A stretch of DNA of 64,000 nt from CPC320 sp002336405 (GTDB lineage Bacteria > Pseudomonadota > Alphaproteobacteria > Rhodobacterales > Rhodobacteraceae). The notes under the pieces are model-generated. The model worked only from the letters and a program-made list of their open reading frames with translations. It had not been told where the DNA came from and did no database searches. Positions within the stretch are counted from its first letter, which is position 1. The number at the start of each line of letters is the position of its first letter. The DNA is taken from the NCBI GenBank assembly GCA_949372595.1, contig CASIAN010000031.1:1-64000 (forward strand), in the 5' to 3' direction. The position numbers and the translations under genes were made by a program. Shown in pieces: positions 53,199-61,723 of the stretch.

Positions 53199-53333
53199 CA
53201 GTCCCAAACGAAAGCAAAGCTAGATCAGTAGGCGATCGAAGGTCAAAAGAAACCGTGGCGTCGAGTAGTCATAAGATCAGCCAGCTCCGACCGGAAACCG
53301 CCCGCAAGGGCCAGAAAAATATGTAGGTGTGGA

Positions 53334-54380
53334 ATGGCCGCTCTTTCAAATGAAGACAGTCAAAATGAAACCCCGTTGGTTGCCCGCAACTGGGTCAAAA
53401 TTCTAGCGCAGTATCGTGAACCCGACACCGTGCGCAGCGTTTTCGAACTCTTGGTCACTTTGATCCCGTTTCTGTCGCTCTGGGGTCTTGCTTGGTGGCT
53501 GTTGAATGACTACCCTTGGATGGCTTTGGCCGTTGCGCTTTCAAACGGTTTATTTCTAGTCAGAATTTTCATCGTTCAACATGATTGCAGCCATGGTGGG
53601 TTTTTTAAAAGCCGCAGGATTAGTGACTGGGTTGGACGTATCTTCGGGGTGCTTACACTTACCCCGTACGACGTTTGGCAGCGCACGCACATGATGCACC
53701 ACTCGGCGGCAGGAAATCTTGATCAACGCGGCATTGGCGACGTTTACACCATGACGGTCGAAGAATATTACTCCCAACCGTTCTATGGCAAGGTTCTCTA
53801 CCGTCTTGGTCGGCATCCTATCATCTTGTTCGGGCTCGGTCCGTTGTATCTGTTCGTGTTGCAAAACCGTCTACCATTGGGCTTGATGAACTCTGGTATA
53901 AAATATTGGGTCAGTGCGATGGGGACCAATGCGATGATCCTGGCGTCTTTGGGAATAATATTCTTGTTTGGGGGCCTTGCGCCTATTTTGTGGATTTTCT
54001 TTCCCACCCTATGCGTGGCTGCGACGCTCGGGGTTTGGTTGTTCTATGTACAGCACCAGTTTGAGGATACCCACTGGGATACCCAAGCAGACTGGCAGGT
54101 CCATGAAGCAGCGCTGCACGGCAGTTCGCATTATGATTTGCCAGCCGTTTTGATGTGGTTTACTGGCAACATCGGGATTCACCATGTGCATCATCTGTAC
54201 AGCCGAATCCCATTTTACCGCCTGACAGAAGTGTTGCGCGACCATCCTGTACTGGCCTCGTCGCAACAGCGTTTGACGGTTATGCAGAGCTTCCGTTCAG
54301 TCAAACTGCATCTTTGGGATTCGAACCGCCGCAAGTTGGTAACTTTTGCGGATGCTCGCCGGTCACGGCTAGCGGCTTAA
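53334..54380 (+). CDS. Membrane fatty acid desaturase
   Basis: Di-iron, O2-dependent membrane desaturase that introduces double bonds into acyl chains. The 348-residue protein has the three histidine boxes: HDCSH (His83, His87), HMMHH (His119, His122, His123) and HHVHH (His283-His287), with QHQFEDTHW before the third, in the pattern of Delta-12/omega-type (DesA-like) enzymes. About four membrane helices frame the boxes. The ATG at 53334 follows AGGTGTGG. Upstream AT-rich DNA carries an FNR-like site. The stop codon overlaps the stop codon of hemE on the opposite strand. The exact position specificity cannot be told from sequence. Confidence 0.92.
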   Translation: MAALSNEDSQNETPLVARNWVKILAQYREPDTVRSVFELLVTLIPFLSLWGLAWWLLNDYPWMALAVALSNGLFLVRIFIVQHDCSHGGFFKSRRISDWVGRIFGVLTLTPYDVWQRTHMMHHSAAGNLDQRGIGDVYTMTVEEYYSQPFYGKVLYRLGRHPIILFGLGPLYLFVLQNRLPLGLMNSGIKYWVSAMGTNAMILASLGIIFLFGGLAPILWIFFPTLCVAATLGVWLFYVQHQFEDTHWDTQADWQVHEAALHGSSHYDLPAVLMWFTGNIGIHHVHHLYSRIPFYRLTEVLRDHPVLASSQQRLTVMQSFRSVKLHLWDSNRRKLVTFADARRSRLAA

Positions 54381-55411
54381 TTGTCGCGCACAGCATCAAT
54401 CATACGCTGAACATTATCGGGATCAGCCTGCGGGGTGATCCCATGTCCCAAGTTGAAAATATGCGGTCCGTTGCGGAATGCGGCCACAATACGCTTTGTG
54501 TCTTCGACCAAAGCCGGACCCCCGCTGACCATATGTGATGATTTTAGGTTGCCCTGCACACAGCCATCTGGTTGTAGATGTGCGGCAGCCCACTGGGGGT
54601 CAACCGAATTATCCAAGGCCAGACAATCTGCTCCGGTGGCTTTGGCAAACCCCAAGTACTTCTCTCCAGCCTCGCGGGGAAAAGCAATTACCGGTGTGTT
54701 GGGATGGCGGGCTTTCAGCGCGGTTATAATCCTGCGGATTGGCGCCAACGAAAACCTCTCAAAATCATTGCCCTTCAGAGATCCGGCCCAGCTGTCGAAC
54801 AATTTTACCACTTCGGCACCGGCGTCAATCTGTTTGCTGAGATAGTCAATCGTGGCCTCGGTCAACAGATCAATTAACCTTTCAAACACGTCTGGGTTTT
54901 CTGTCATCAATTTATGCGCCGGTCCCTGATCTGGGGTGCCACGACCGGCAATCATATAAGTCGCCACTGTCCAAGGCGCACCGGCAAAACCAATAAGTGT
55001 GGTTTCGGCAGGAAGCGCGCGCGACAGAATCCGCAATGTTTCGTAAATCGGATTGAGCGTGGCATCGGTTTCATCGGCGGGTCTGAGCTGGTCTAAATCT
55101 GCCGCACTGGTCACTGTCGACAGCCGCGGTCCCTCACCAGTGACAAACCATAAGTCGGCCCCCAGCGCCTGTGGGATTAACAAAATGTCGGCAAACATAA
55201 TAGCTGCATCAAAGCCATAGCGGCGAATTGGCTGCAAGGTGACCTCTGCGGCCAATTCGCTGTTGTAACACAGCGACAAAAAATCGCCTGCCTGTGCCCG
55301 GGTTGCGCGATATTCTGGCAAATAGCGCCCGGCTTGGCGCATCATCCAAATTGGCGGTACGGATTGCGTCTGACCTGCCAAAGCGCGCAGGATGGTTTTT
55401 TGTGTGGCCAT
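54377..55411 (-). CDS. hemE: Uroporphyrinogen decarboxylase
   Basis: Removes four carboxyl groups from uroporphyrinogen III to give coproporphyrinogen III, the substrate of HemF. The 344-residue protein has the signature PPIWMMRQAGRYLPEYR near its start (about residues 19-35), the FADILLIPQALG segment, and GFAGAPWTVATYMIAGRG. The ATG at 55411 follows AAGGAA on the minus strand. It is divergent from hemC, 97 bases apart, and its stop codon overlaps that of the desaturase gene, with no terminator between. Confidence 0.97.
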   Translation of the reverse strand: MATQKTILRALAGQTQSVPPIWMMRQAGRYLPEYRATRAQAGDFLSLCYNSELAAEVTLQPIRRYGFDAAIMFADILLIPQALGADLWFVTGEGPRLSTVTSAADLDQLRPADETDATLNPIYETLRILSRALPAETTLIGFAGAPWTVATYMIAGRGTPDQGPAHKLMTENPDVFERLIDLLTEATIDYLSKQIDAGAEVVKLFDSWAGSLKGNDFERFSLAPIRRIITALKARHPNTPVIAFPREAGEKYLGFAKATGADCLALDNSVDPQWAAAHLQPDGCVQGNLKSSHMVSGGPALVEDTKRIVAAFRNGPHIFNLGHGITPQADPDNVQRMIDAVRDN

Positions 55412-55508
55412 GTTATTTCCTTAAGCTTAGCCTGTGGTCGCCAGCATGAGGCATAATGTCAAGTGAGATACGCTTGTCAGGGCACTCTGACGCGATTACA
55501 CAAAGCCT

Positions 55509-56453
55509 ATGATTACGAATTTTCCCTCCCCCAAGACGCCGCTGCGCATTGGCACCCGTGGATCGCCATTGGCGCTGGCGCAAGCCCATGAGACCCGCAG
55601 GCGTTTGGCGCAGGCCTTTGATTTGCCCGACGCGGCGTTTGAGATTGTGGTGATTAAAACCACAGGTGACCGCATACAAGACAGGCCGTTGCGTGAGATT
55701 GGCGGCAAGGGGCTGTTTACCCGCGAGATCGAGCAAGATCTGCTCTCGGGGGCGATTGATATTGCCGTTCATTCGATGAAAGATATGCCGGTGCTACAGC
55801 CCGATGGGTTGGTGTTGTCGACCTATCTGCCGCGTGAGGATGTGCGCGATGCGCTGATTTGTCCAACTGTAAGCGATTTGGATGATTTGCCCACCGGCGC
55901 CCTCGTGGGCACGTCTAGCTTGCGGCGTAAGGCGCAAGTGCTACTGCGCCGGCCCGATTTGACCGTGGTTGAGTTTCGCGGCAATGTGCAGACACGCGTC
56001 AAAAAGCTAGAGGCGGGTGTGGCGCGCTGCACGTTTTTGGCGATGGCGGGTTTGAACCGTTTGCATCTAACCGACATTGCAGCAACGCCGGTCGCGCCGG
56101 AAGAGATGCTGCCAGCAGTGGCGCAGGGTGCGATTGGTATCGAACAGCGCGTTGACGACTCACGATGTTCTGCGCTGCTTGCGGCGATTGATCACCGGCC
56201 AACGGGCGTTTTGCTTGCGGCCGAGCGGGCCTTTTTGGCAGGGTTGGACGGCTCTTGTGAAACTCCAATTGCGGGTTTGGCGACACAAGACGGCGGGCAG
56301 GTTTTGTTGCGTGGGGAAATTCTGCGCCCTGACGGATCAGAGCATCTTTGTGATGCGCAATCGGCCCCGGCCGAAGATGTTGCAGAGCTTGGCGCTGAGA
56401 TGGCGGCCAAGTTGCGCGGACTTGCAGGGCCAGGGTTTTTTGAGCTGCCCTAG
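55509..56453 (+). CDS. hemC: Hydroxymethylbilane synthase (porphobilinogen deaminase)
   Basis: Polymerises four porphobilinogen units into hydroxymethylbilane using a dipyrromethane cofactor. The 314-residue product has RIGTRGSPLALAQA near the start, the HSMKDMP motif (about residues 88-94), the arginine-rich GTSSLRRKAQ, and the cofactor cysteine Cys250 in LDGSCETPIAG. The upstream 97-base spacer shared with hemE has a short inverted repeat GTCAG/CTGAC (55476-55491), possibly an operator. Confidence 0.96.
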   Translation: MITNFPSPKTPLRIGTRGSPLALAQAHETRRRLAQAFDLPDAAFEIVVIKTTGDRIQDRPLREIGGKGLFTREIEQDLLSGAIDIAVHSMKDMPVLQPDGLVLSTYLPREDVRDALICPTVSDLDDLPTGALVGTSSLRRKAQVLLRRPDLTVVEFRGNVQTRVKKLEAGVARCTFLAMAGLNRLHLTDIAATPVAPEEMLPAVAQGAIGIEQRVDDSRCSALLAAIDHRPTGVLLAAERAFLAGLDGSCETPIAGLATQDGGQVLLRGEILRPDGSEHLCDAQSAPAEDVAELGAEMAAKLRGLAGPGFFELP

Positions 56454-56579
56454 GATCGGGTTCATTCCCGCCAGATTGTCTTAAAGACTTGATGTGATCC
56501 TTACCTAAATAACGAACCACGGTCGTTCCCTAAATATTTTGGTGATTTAACGCTCCCCGAGTGCCCCGTAATTGAAATC

Positions 56580-56603
56580 TGTTATAGTTGTATACCTATA
56601 ACA
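56580..56603. repeat. Perfect 8-base inverted repeat between hemC and the sugar dehydrogenase
   Basis: TGTTATAG (56580-56587) and CTATAACA (56596-56603) flank an 8-base spacer that itself contains GTATAC. It lies between two convergent genes, so a weak bidirectional terminator or a protein-binding dyad are both possible. Confidence 0.4.
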
Positions 56604-56616
56604 CGCATTGATAGGC

Positions 56617-57690
56617 TCATCGGTAAAGTCGGTAAATTCCACCACGATCCTCGTCTGTTAAAATCAGAATACTTCCATCGGCTGCAATTTCAATATCGCG
56701 GATGCGCCCAATTTCATTTTTTAAAATGGCGGTTTCTTTTATTGGTTTTCCATTGTCTATATCGACCAGATAGATGCTGCGAAATTTCAGCGAGCTGACC
56801 AATAGTTTGCCGGCGAATTCCGGGAACATTCCCCCCTCGTAAAACGCCATGCCCGAGGGAGCTATTGACGGCGTCCAATGCCAGACCGAATCCACATATC
56901 CCTTTTTCGATGTTTCTCCCCCGCCGACTTGACCGCCTGAATATTCCTGTCCAAAACTTAAAAGAGGCCAGCCATAATTTTCGCCAGGTTGTAAAATGTT
57001 AATTTCATCGCCGCCTTTCGGGCCATGTTCATTGACCCAAATATCGTCAGTTTTGGGGTGAACCGCCATGCCCTGAGGATTCCTATGGCCCTTGGTTAAC
57101 AGCTCTGGCAACCAGTTTTCTTTGCTATGATTGTCGTCTGGAATCGTCCCGTTCAACTTAATACGCACCACCGAGCCGCCGTGGGAAAGCCCATCTTGAG
57201 CACTGTGTCTTTGGCCGCGATCCCCCAAGGAAACAAATAGATGTCTATTTACAATTGCTAAGCGACAGCCAAAATGAATACTTTCCCACGAGCTGTTATT
57301 GGCTGTAAAAATAACGTCCTGTCGCACCAAAGTATCGCCGTCTAGTACTGCTCTGTTCACGGCAGTTGCCGCTCCATTTGGAGTGTGGCGACTGTAGCAG
57401 AAGTATATGTCAGGCTTTGGTGTGTCTGGATTATGAACAAGAATATCGAGCAGGCCACCCTGACGTTCTGTAAATGCCTTTGGCAGGTTGGAAATTTCGC
57501 GGCGCTCACCGGTTGACAGGTTGATCCGAAATAATTTTCCGCGCCGCTCGGTCACCAAGGCTTCGGTGTCATTGAGCAGGCTCATGCCCCAAGGGTGAAA
57601 TAGGGTGCTGCCCACCCGCTGTAATTTCACCTCGGCTATACAGCCTGATGAAATCAGCGAACAAAGCAGAGAAAAAATCAGAATGCGCAT
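56617..57690 (-). CDS. PQQ-dependent aldose sugar dehydrogenase (YliI/Asd-type)
   Basis: Exported beta-propeller of the soluble glucose dehydrogenase family, which oxidises aldoses using PQQ. The 357-residue product has a signal peptide ending near LISSGCIAE; the cysteine resembles a lipidation site, but the lipobox is atypical. The mature part has LFHPWGMSLLNDTEALVTERRGKL (split near residue 31-54), SLGDRGQRHSAQD, KGHRNPQGMAVHP and EHGPKGGDEINILQPGENYGWP, which contain the conserved catalytic His and PQQ/calcium residues. No PQQ synthesis genes are nearby. It is divergent from the MORN gene across 277 bases. Confidence 0.9.
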   Translation of the reverse strand: MRILIFSLLCSLISSGCIAEVKLQRVGSTLFHPWGMSLLNDTEALVTERRGKLFRINLSTGERREISNLPKAFTERQGGLLDILVHNPDTPKPDIYFCYSRHTPNGAATAVNRAVLDGDTLVRQDVIFTANNSSWESIHFGCRLAIVNRHLFVSLGDRGQRHSAQDGLSHGGSVVRIKLNGTIPDDNHSKENWLPELLTKGHRNPQGMAVHPKTDDIWVNEHGPKGGDEINILQPGENYGWPLLSFGQEYSGGQVGGGETSKKGYVDSVWHWTPSIAPSGMAFYEGGMFPEFAGKLLVSSLKFRSIYLVDIDNGKPIKETAILKNEIGRIRDIEIAADGSILILTDEDRGGIYRLYR

Positions 57691-57967
57691 GCGAAATCAA
57701 AGACATTTGGGGGCCGGGAAGTCAAGTCTTGAGACTGCTTGCTTAGGTGCCGGCGAATTGTAATGAGCGATAGTATTTTGGTGGTTCAGTGCGATGGGCT
57801 GTATTTTTTACTTTGGACTGATCTGAATTTTAAAATATACCACTTTTAATATGAGCATCAAAAAAATCTGGTATAAACTAGCTTTAAGTCGTTACCTTAC
57901 TCCGCTCGGACTACACAACTGGGGAAATGACTGATACGGATAGTCAAATGCCTATTACGGGGTTTGT

Positions 57968-60844
57968 ATGAAATATGTGATCTTTATTTTGCAACTTGGG
58001 TTTGTTGCTTTTGTTTTAAGCGCTGGGCAGAGTTCTGCTCGTACTGTTTGTATGGGGCCTGCCTCAACATGGGATGAATGCTATCGCACAGTAACAGACG
58101 CGGATGGCAATAAATACGTTGGAACATTTAAAAACGGCAAGTTCGAGGGTGAGGGGAAATATAGTGAAGCCAATGGCAATGTGTATATTGGCACCTGGAA
58201 GAACGGCATCTTTCATGGTGAAGGTGTACGCAGTACTGCGGATGGCGCAAAATATACCGGCGCTTATCGCGATGGCCTGAAGCATGGGGCTGGGACCTAT
58301 ATCTCGCCTACGGGCGCCACGTATCTAGGCGACTTTAAAAACGGAAAATACGATGGGCGTGGGGTTTTAACAAAAGCAAATGGCGCGGTATATACCGGTG
58401 TTTGGGCGTTTGGAAAAATGCAGGGACAAGGCACATATGCCTCGCCTAAAGGGCACCGGTACAAAGGACAGTTCAAGCGCAGTGAATTTGATGGGCAAGG
58501 CACTTTTTATGCGAGCAGTGGAGCAATTTATAGCGGCTTGTTTAAAGGCGGTCAGTTTCACGGCCGTGGTGCTTTTACGGCTGCTGATGGCAGTAAATAT
58601 TATGGGCTGTGGCGCGCGGGAAAACGTCATGGAACCGGCACTCAGGCTTATGTTGATGGTGGTAAATATGTCGGTCAGTGGGGCGATGACAAACGTGAAG
58701 GTATAGGAACCTACAGTGATGCTGATAGTGGCATCTATGATGGTACGTGGCAGGCAGACACGCGCTATGGCCGGGGCACTCAGACCTATGCGGATGGCGG
58801 TGTGTATGAAGGTGATTTCAACGATGACCTCGTGGATGGTCTGGGCGTATATATCTATCCTGATGGCAGTCGCTATGCGGGTGAGTGGCAAATGGATTCT
58901 CCCGAAGGTCAGGGCCTGTATGTTTCTGTCGCGGGCGATACCTATATTGGCGAATTCAAACGAGGTTCGTTTGATGGGCAGGGTGACTACATCGCGGCCG
59001 ATGGGCAGACCTATGCTGGTATGTGGCGCAGTGGTAAACGCCATGGTCGCGGCACTCAAACAGATCCCTCAGGCGCGGTTTATACCGGCGATTTCGACGC
59101 GGACTTTCGCCAGGGGCAAGGGGTTTCCACCTATCCTGACGGCAGCACGTACGCCGGTGCATGGCAGGCTGATCAATATAAGGGTCAAGGCAGCTTTGTT
59201 ACCGCCAAAGGAGACACATATGTCGGACATTTCACTGATAGCCTTTTTGATGGGAACGGCACGTATACAACGGCAGATGGTGCAAAGTACTCTGGTGCAT
59301 GGCTGAGCGGGAAACGTCAGGGGCGGGGCACTCAAACCTACGTAGATCAGGGCGTATACAAGGGCAATTTTAATGACGATATGGCTGAGGGCCTTGGCCA
59401 ATATCGCAGTTTGGATGGCAGCGCATATGCCGGTGAATGGTTTGCGGGAATGCGCCGGGGGCACGGTTTGTATGACTCGGCTGCCGGTGACCGCTATATT
59501 GGCAGTTTTATCGCCGACCTGTTTGATGGAGACGGCACTTATGCGGCGGTAAACGGCGACCATTATACCGGCCAGTGGCGTGGCGGGAAACGGGCCGGGC
59601 GGGGTGTTCAGACCTATGCCGACGGTGGTGTTTACGACGGCGATTTTACCGATGATATCCGCGCTGGGCTGGGCCTGTATCGCGATCCTGATGGTGGGAT
59701 TTACACAGGCGAATGGGTCGGCGATGCCGGCAGTGGCCAGGGTCTGTTTGTCGCCCCGAACGGTGACCGATATATTGGTGCCTTTGCCGGCAACCTGTTT
59801 GAGGGGCAAGGGGTCTATGAAGCCGTGGTGGGTAATCTGTACCAAGGCGCATGGTTGGCTGGAAAACGCAATGGGCGTGGCACCGAAGATTATGCGGATG
59901 GTGGCACCTATGACGGTGATTTTGTCGATGATATTCGCAAAGGAATCGGTCATCACGTCGCGGCGGATGGGGGCAGTTATGCTGGCGAATGGAACTTGGA
60001 CATGCGCAACGGACAGGGCCTTTATATCGCGCCTGACGGGGACAGCTATTGGGGTGAGTTCGCCGATAACCTGTTTGAGGGCGAAGGGCGCTATGCGGCA
60101 GTGGATGGCGATGTCTATCAAGGTGCATGGCTGACCGGCATGCGCAACGGCTATGGCACTCTGCGCTATTTGGATGGTGGCATCTATGAGGGTGACTTTC
60201 GCGATGATGACCTAATGGGGCAAGGCCACTATCGATTTGCGGATGGCAGTGTCTATGTCGGTGAGTTTTCCGCGAATCTATTTGAGGGAACCGGCACCCA
60301 CACTGCACCGAACGGCGATCAATATGAAGGGTCCTGGCGGGCTGGCAAACGCCATGGTCGTGGCGCCCAAAGTTACAAGAGCGGTGACAGCTATAGTGGT
60401 GACTGGAACGCGGACGTGCAATCGGGGCAGGGCGTCTATCGTGCCGCCTATGGCGATGTTTATACCGGACGTTTTGAAAAAAACCAATTCAATGGCCATG
60501 GTGAATATCTTTGGGCGAGCGGCGCGCGTTATGACGGAAAATGGGTAGATGGTCAACGGACGGGCGAAGGTACCTATTTCTATGTTAATGGCCGTAAATA
60601 TGTTGGTCTTTGGAAGCAAGACAAACGTCATGGGACGGGCAGCTATAGCTTTGCCAATGGCAATGTATATCTTGGTAAATGGAAAGACGACCAAAGGAAC
60701 GGTACGTTCACAGTGACCTATGGCAACGGAAATACCTATGTTGGGGAACTCAAGAACAGCTGTTTCCATGGCAGAGGAAAATTCACTTTTGCCGATGGTA
60801 CGGTCAAACAGGGCCTTTGGAAGAATTGCAAATTGATCGATTGA
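57968..60844 (+). CDS. Secreted giant MORN-repeat protein
   Basis: A 958-residue protein consisting of a signal peptide (hydrophobic core residues 4-18, cleavage near residue 24), a short Cys-containing segment (residues 25-48), then 39 consecutive MORN repeats and a truncated fortieth (946-958). Every repeat is exactly 23 residues (YxGxW/F-xxGxxxGxG pattern), with no insertions or deletions from residue 49 to 945, implying one long continuous beta-sheet rod. Repeats 11-30 form a further four-repeat (92-residue) period. MORN domains in eukaryotes organise membranes or scaffolds; here the signal suggests a periplasmic or surface role. It has no recognised partner. Confidence 0.93.
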   Translation: MKYVIFILQLGFVAFVLSAGQSSARTVCMGPASTWDECYRTVTDADGNKYVGTFKNGKFEGEGKYSEANGNVYIGTWKNGIFHGEGVRSTADGAKYTGAYRDGLKHGAGTYISPTGATYLGDFKNGKYDGRGVLTKANGAVYTGVWAFGKMQGQGTYASPKGHRYKGQFKRSEFDGQGTFYASSGAIYSGLFKGGQFHGRGAFTAADGSKYYGLWRAGKRHGTGTQAYVDGGKYVGQWGDDKREGIGTYSDADSGIYDGTWQADTRYGRGTQTYADGGVYEGDFNDDLVDGLGVYIYPDGSRYAGEWQMDSPEGQGLYVSVAGDTYIGEFKRGSFDGQGDYIAADGQTYAGMWRSGKRHGRGTQTDPSGAVYTGDFDADFRQGQGVSTYPDGSTYAGAWQADQYKGQGSFVTAKGDTYVGHFTDSLFDGNGTYTTADGAKYSGAWLSGKRQGRGTQTYVDQGVYKGNFNDDMAEGLGQYRSLDGSAYAGEWFAGMRRGHGLYDSAAGDRYIGSFIADLFDGDGTYAAVNGDHYTGQWRGGKRAGRGVQTYADGGVYDGDFTDDIRAGLGLYRDPDGGIYTGEWVGDAGSGQGLFVAPNGDRYIGAFAGNLFEGQGVYEAVVGNLYQGAWLAGKRNGRGTEDYADGGTYDGDFVDDIRKGIGHHVAADGGSYAGEWNLDMRNGQGLYIAPDGDSYWGEFADNLFEGEGRYAAVDGDVYQGAWLTGMRNGYGTLRYLDGGIYEGDFRDDDLMGQGHYRFADGSVYVGEFSANLFEGTGTHTAPNGDQYEGSWRAGKRHGRGAQSYKSGDSYSGDWNADVQSGQGVYRAAYGDVYTGRFEKNQFNGHGEYLWASGARYDGKWVDGQRTGEGTYFYVNGRKYVGLWKQDKRHGTGSYSFANGNVYLGKWKDDQRNGTFTVTYGNGNTYVGELKNSCFHGRGKFTFADGTVKQGLWKNCKLID
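58112..60802 (+). repeat. 39 tandem 69-bp MORN-coding repeats
   Basis: In-frame tandem units of 69 bp encode 39 complete MORN motifs. The count closes exactly: 48 residues before, 39 x 23 = 897, and 13 after make 958. The units are diverged at the DNA level but constant in length. Confidence 0.92.
58802..60181 (+). repeat. Five 276-bp higher-order repeats within the MORN gene
   Basis: Repeats 11-30 follow a four-type cycle: (DD-x-GLG), (EW..GQGLY), (LF-DG-GTY) and (GKR-GRG-TQTY). The GKRxGRG type recurs at about 58768, 59044, 59320, 59596, 59872 and 60148, each 276 bases apart; the next comes 207 bases later, so one unit has lost a single MORN. Confidence 0.85.
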
Positions 60845-60935
60845 GTTGGTGAAACCCGGTTGCTGTTTCAAATCCGGTCTGTGCTTTCTCAGATTCTAAA
60901 ACGTGGTTCGATTGTGCGGTCTATAAAAATGCACA

Positions 60936-61487
60936 ATGCTGACAGGGCAAAAAAGTAAGCGTCGGCTTTTGTTTTGGAACAGTTTTTTTGACATCGGCAG
61001 GATGGGCAGAAAAATGTATCGATATCGTTCCCGTATTCTGCGCTATCTGATACAATTTTATCGTATTGGTGTTTTGATTTGTGGTATATTTGCCCGCATT
61101 TATGGCCCCAGATCGCGTATTAGCGCCACTGATTTTGCCGGTTTTGATCACCGGTTCACATTCGTCGATACTGCGCTGTTTGCAACCCCAGTGATCTTGT
61201 TCGTCGGTCACGGTCCCAAAATCCCCATCAAACAGCGTCATATTTTTGACAGGCTGTTCCTTTTTGCAGGGATCGATGATTTCTTATTGACAATCGCGTG
61301 GCGTAAGAGGGATCGTCTAATCAATCTGGCTCCGGAGGTTGGTGAACTAAAGACGACAGCACTATGGTGTAAAGCATCTGGACATCCTCATATGCTTATC
61401 CCTACTCCCCCCCTTTTTGCTTTTGTGCAATACCTTTGCTCTTGCGGTGATAAAGCGGCACTGGCACTCGTTAATATAGGGTGGTAA
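60936..61487 (+). CDS. Possible hypothetical protein
   Basis: A 183-codon frame downstream of the MORN gene. It has a basic N-terminus, one possible membrane segment (YLIQFYRIGVLICGIFARI, about residues 37-55) and no recognised family. The opposite strand is also open over much of it, and no ribosome site precedes the first ATG. An internal ATG at 61014 follows GGATGGGC and could be the start. It may not be a gene. Confidence 0.3.
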   Translation: MLTGQKSKRRLLFWNSFFDIGRMGRKMYRYRSRILRYLIQFYRIGVLICGIFARIYGPRSRISATDFAGFDHRFTFVDTALFATPVILFVGHGPKIPIKQRHIFDRLFLFAGIDDFLLTIAWRKRDRLINLAPEVGELKTTALWCKASGHPHMLIPTPPLFAFVQYLCSCGDKAALALVNIGW

Positions 61488-61519
61488 ACAAAGAAATCTC
61501 AAAACGGAGCAGTATAAAA

Positions 61520-61723
61520 ATGGAGACAATGATCTCGGTAAACGGTGTGAAAATGACTGTGAGACAGTTTTATTCACAGACCCATTATGATCAGGATGGT
61601 GATGAGTTAATCTTAATCGGTGCCGGTACGATGAAACTCAAAGATTTTAAGGTGTTGACCCCAGAGCAGCAGGACATGCTTGATCCGCGCCCCGATCTTT
61701 CAGCCCAAAACAACGATAAATAA
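61520..61723 (+). CDS. Small hypothetical protein
   Basis: A 67-residue product starting METMISVNGVKMTVRQFYSQ, with an acidic, proline-containing C-terminus. A CGGAGC sequence lies about ten bases upstream of ATG 61520. Codon choice looks ordinary for the window. No family is recognised. It lies between the uncertain 60936 frame and a spacer. Confidence 0.45.
   Translation: METMISVNGVKMTVRQFYSQTHYDQDGDELILIGAGTMKLKDFKVLTPEQQDMLDPRPDLSAQNNDK

Larger units (their letters stand above)
52437..53333. other. AT-rich intergenic region
   Basis: Nearly 900 bases between the divergent ABC ATPase and desaturase genes, with no supported gene. By count, 52741-52800 has 15 G+C of 60 and 52861-52920 has 14 of 60. 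It contains paired palindromes, a CtrA-like site, an FNR-like site, a promoter-like pair and a 14-base sequence also present upstream of uvrC. It could be a regulatory region, foreign DNA, decayed genes, or contain a small RNA. Confidence 0.7.

Noticed and set aside
59069..60121. 350-codon minus-strand frame opposite the MORN gene
   Set aside because: It arises from the regular codon pattern of the repeats; its product is an Ile/Ala-rich periodic shadow.
58112..60802. Regularly spaced repeats resembling a CRISPR array
   Set aside because: The 69-bp units are in-frame coding repeats, diverged and without unique spacers; no cas genes are present.
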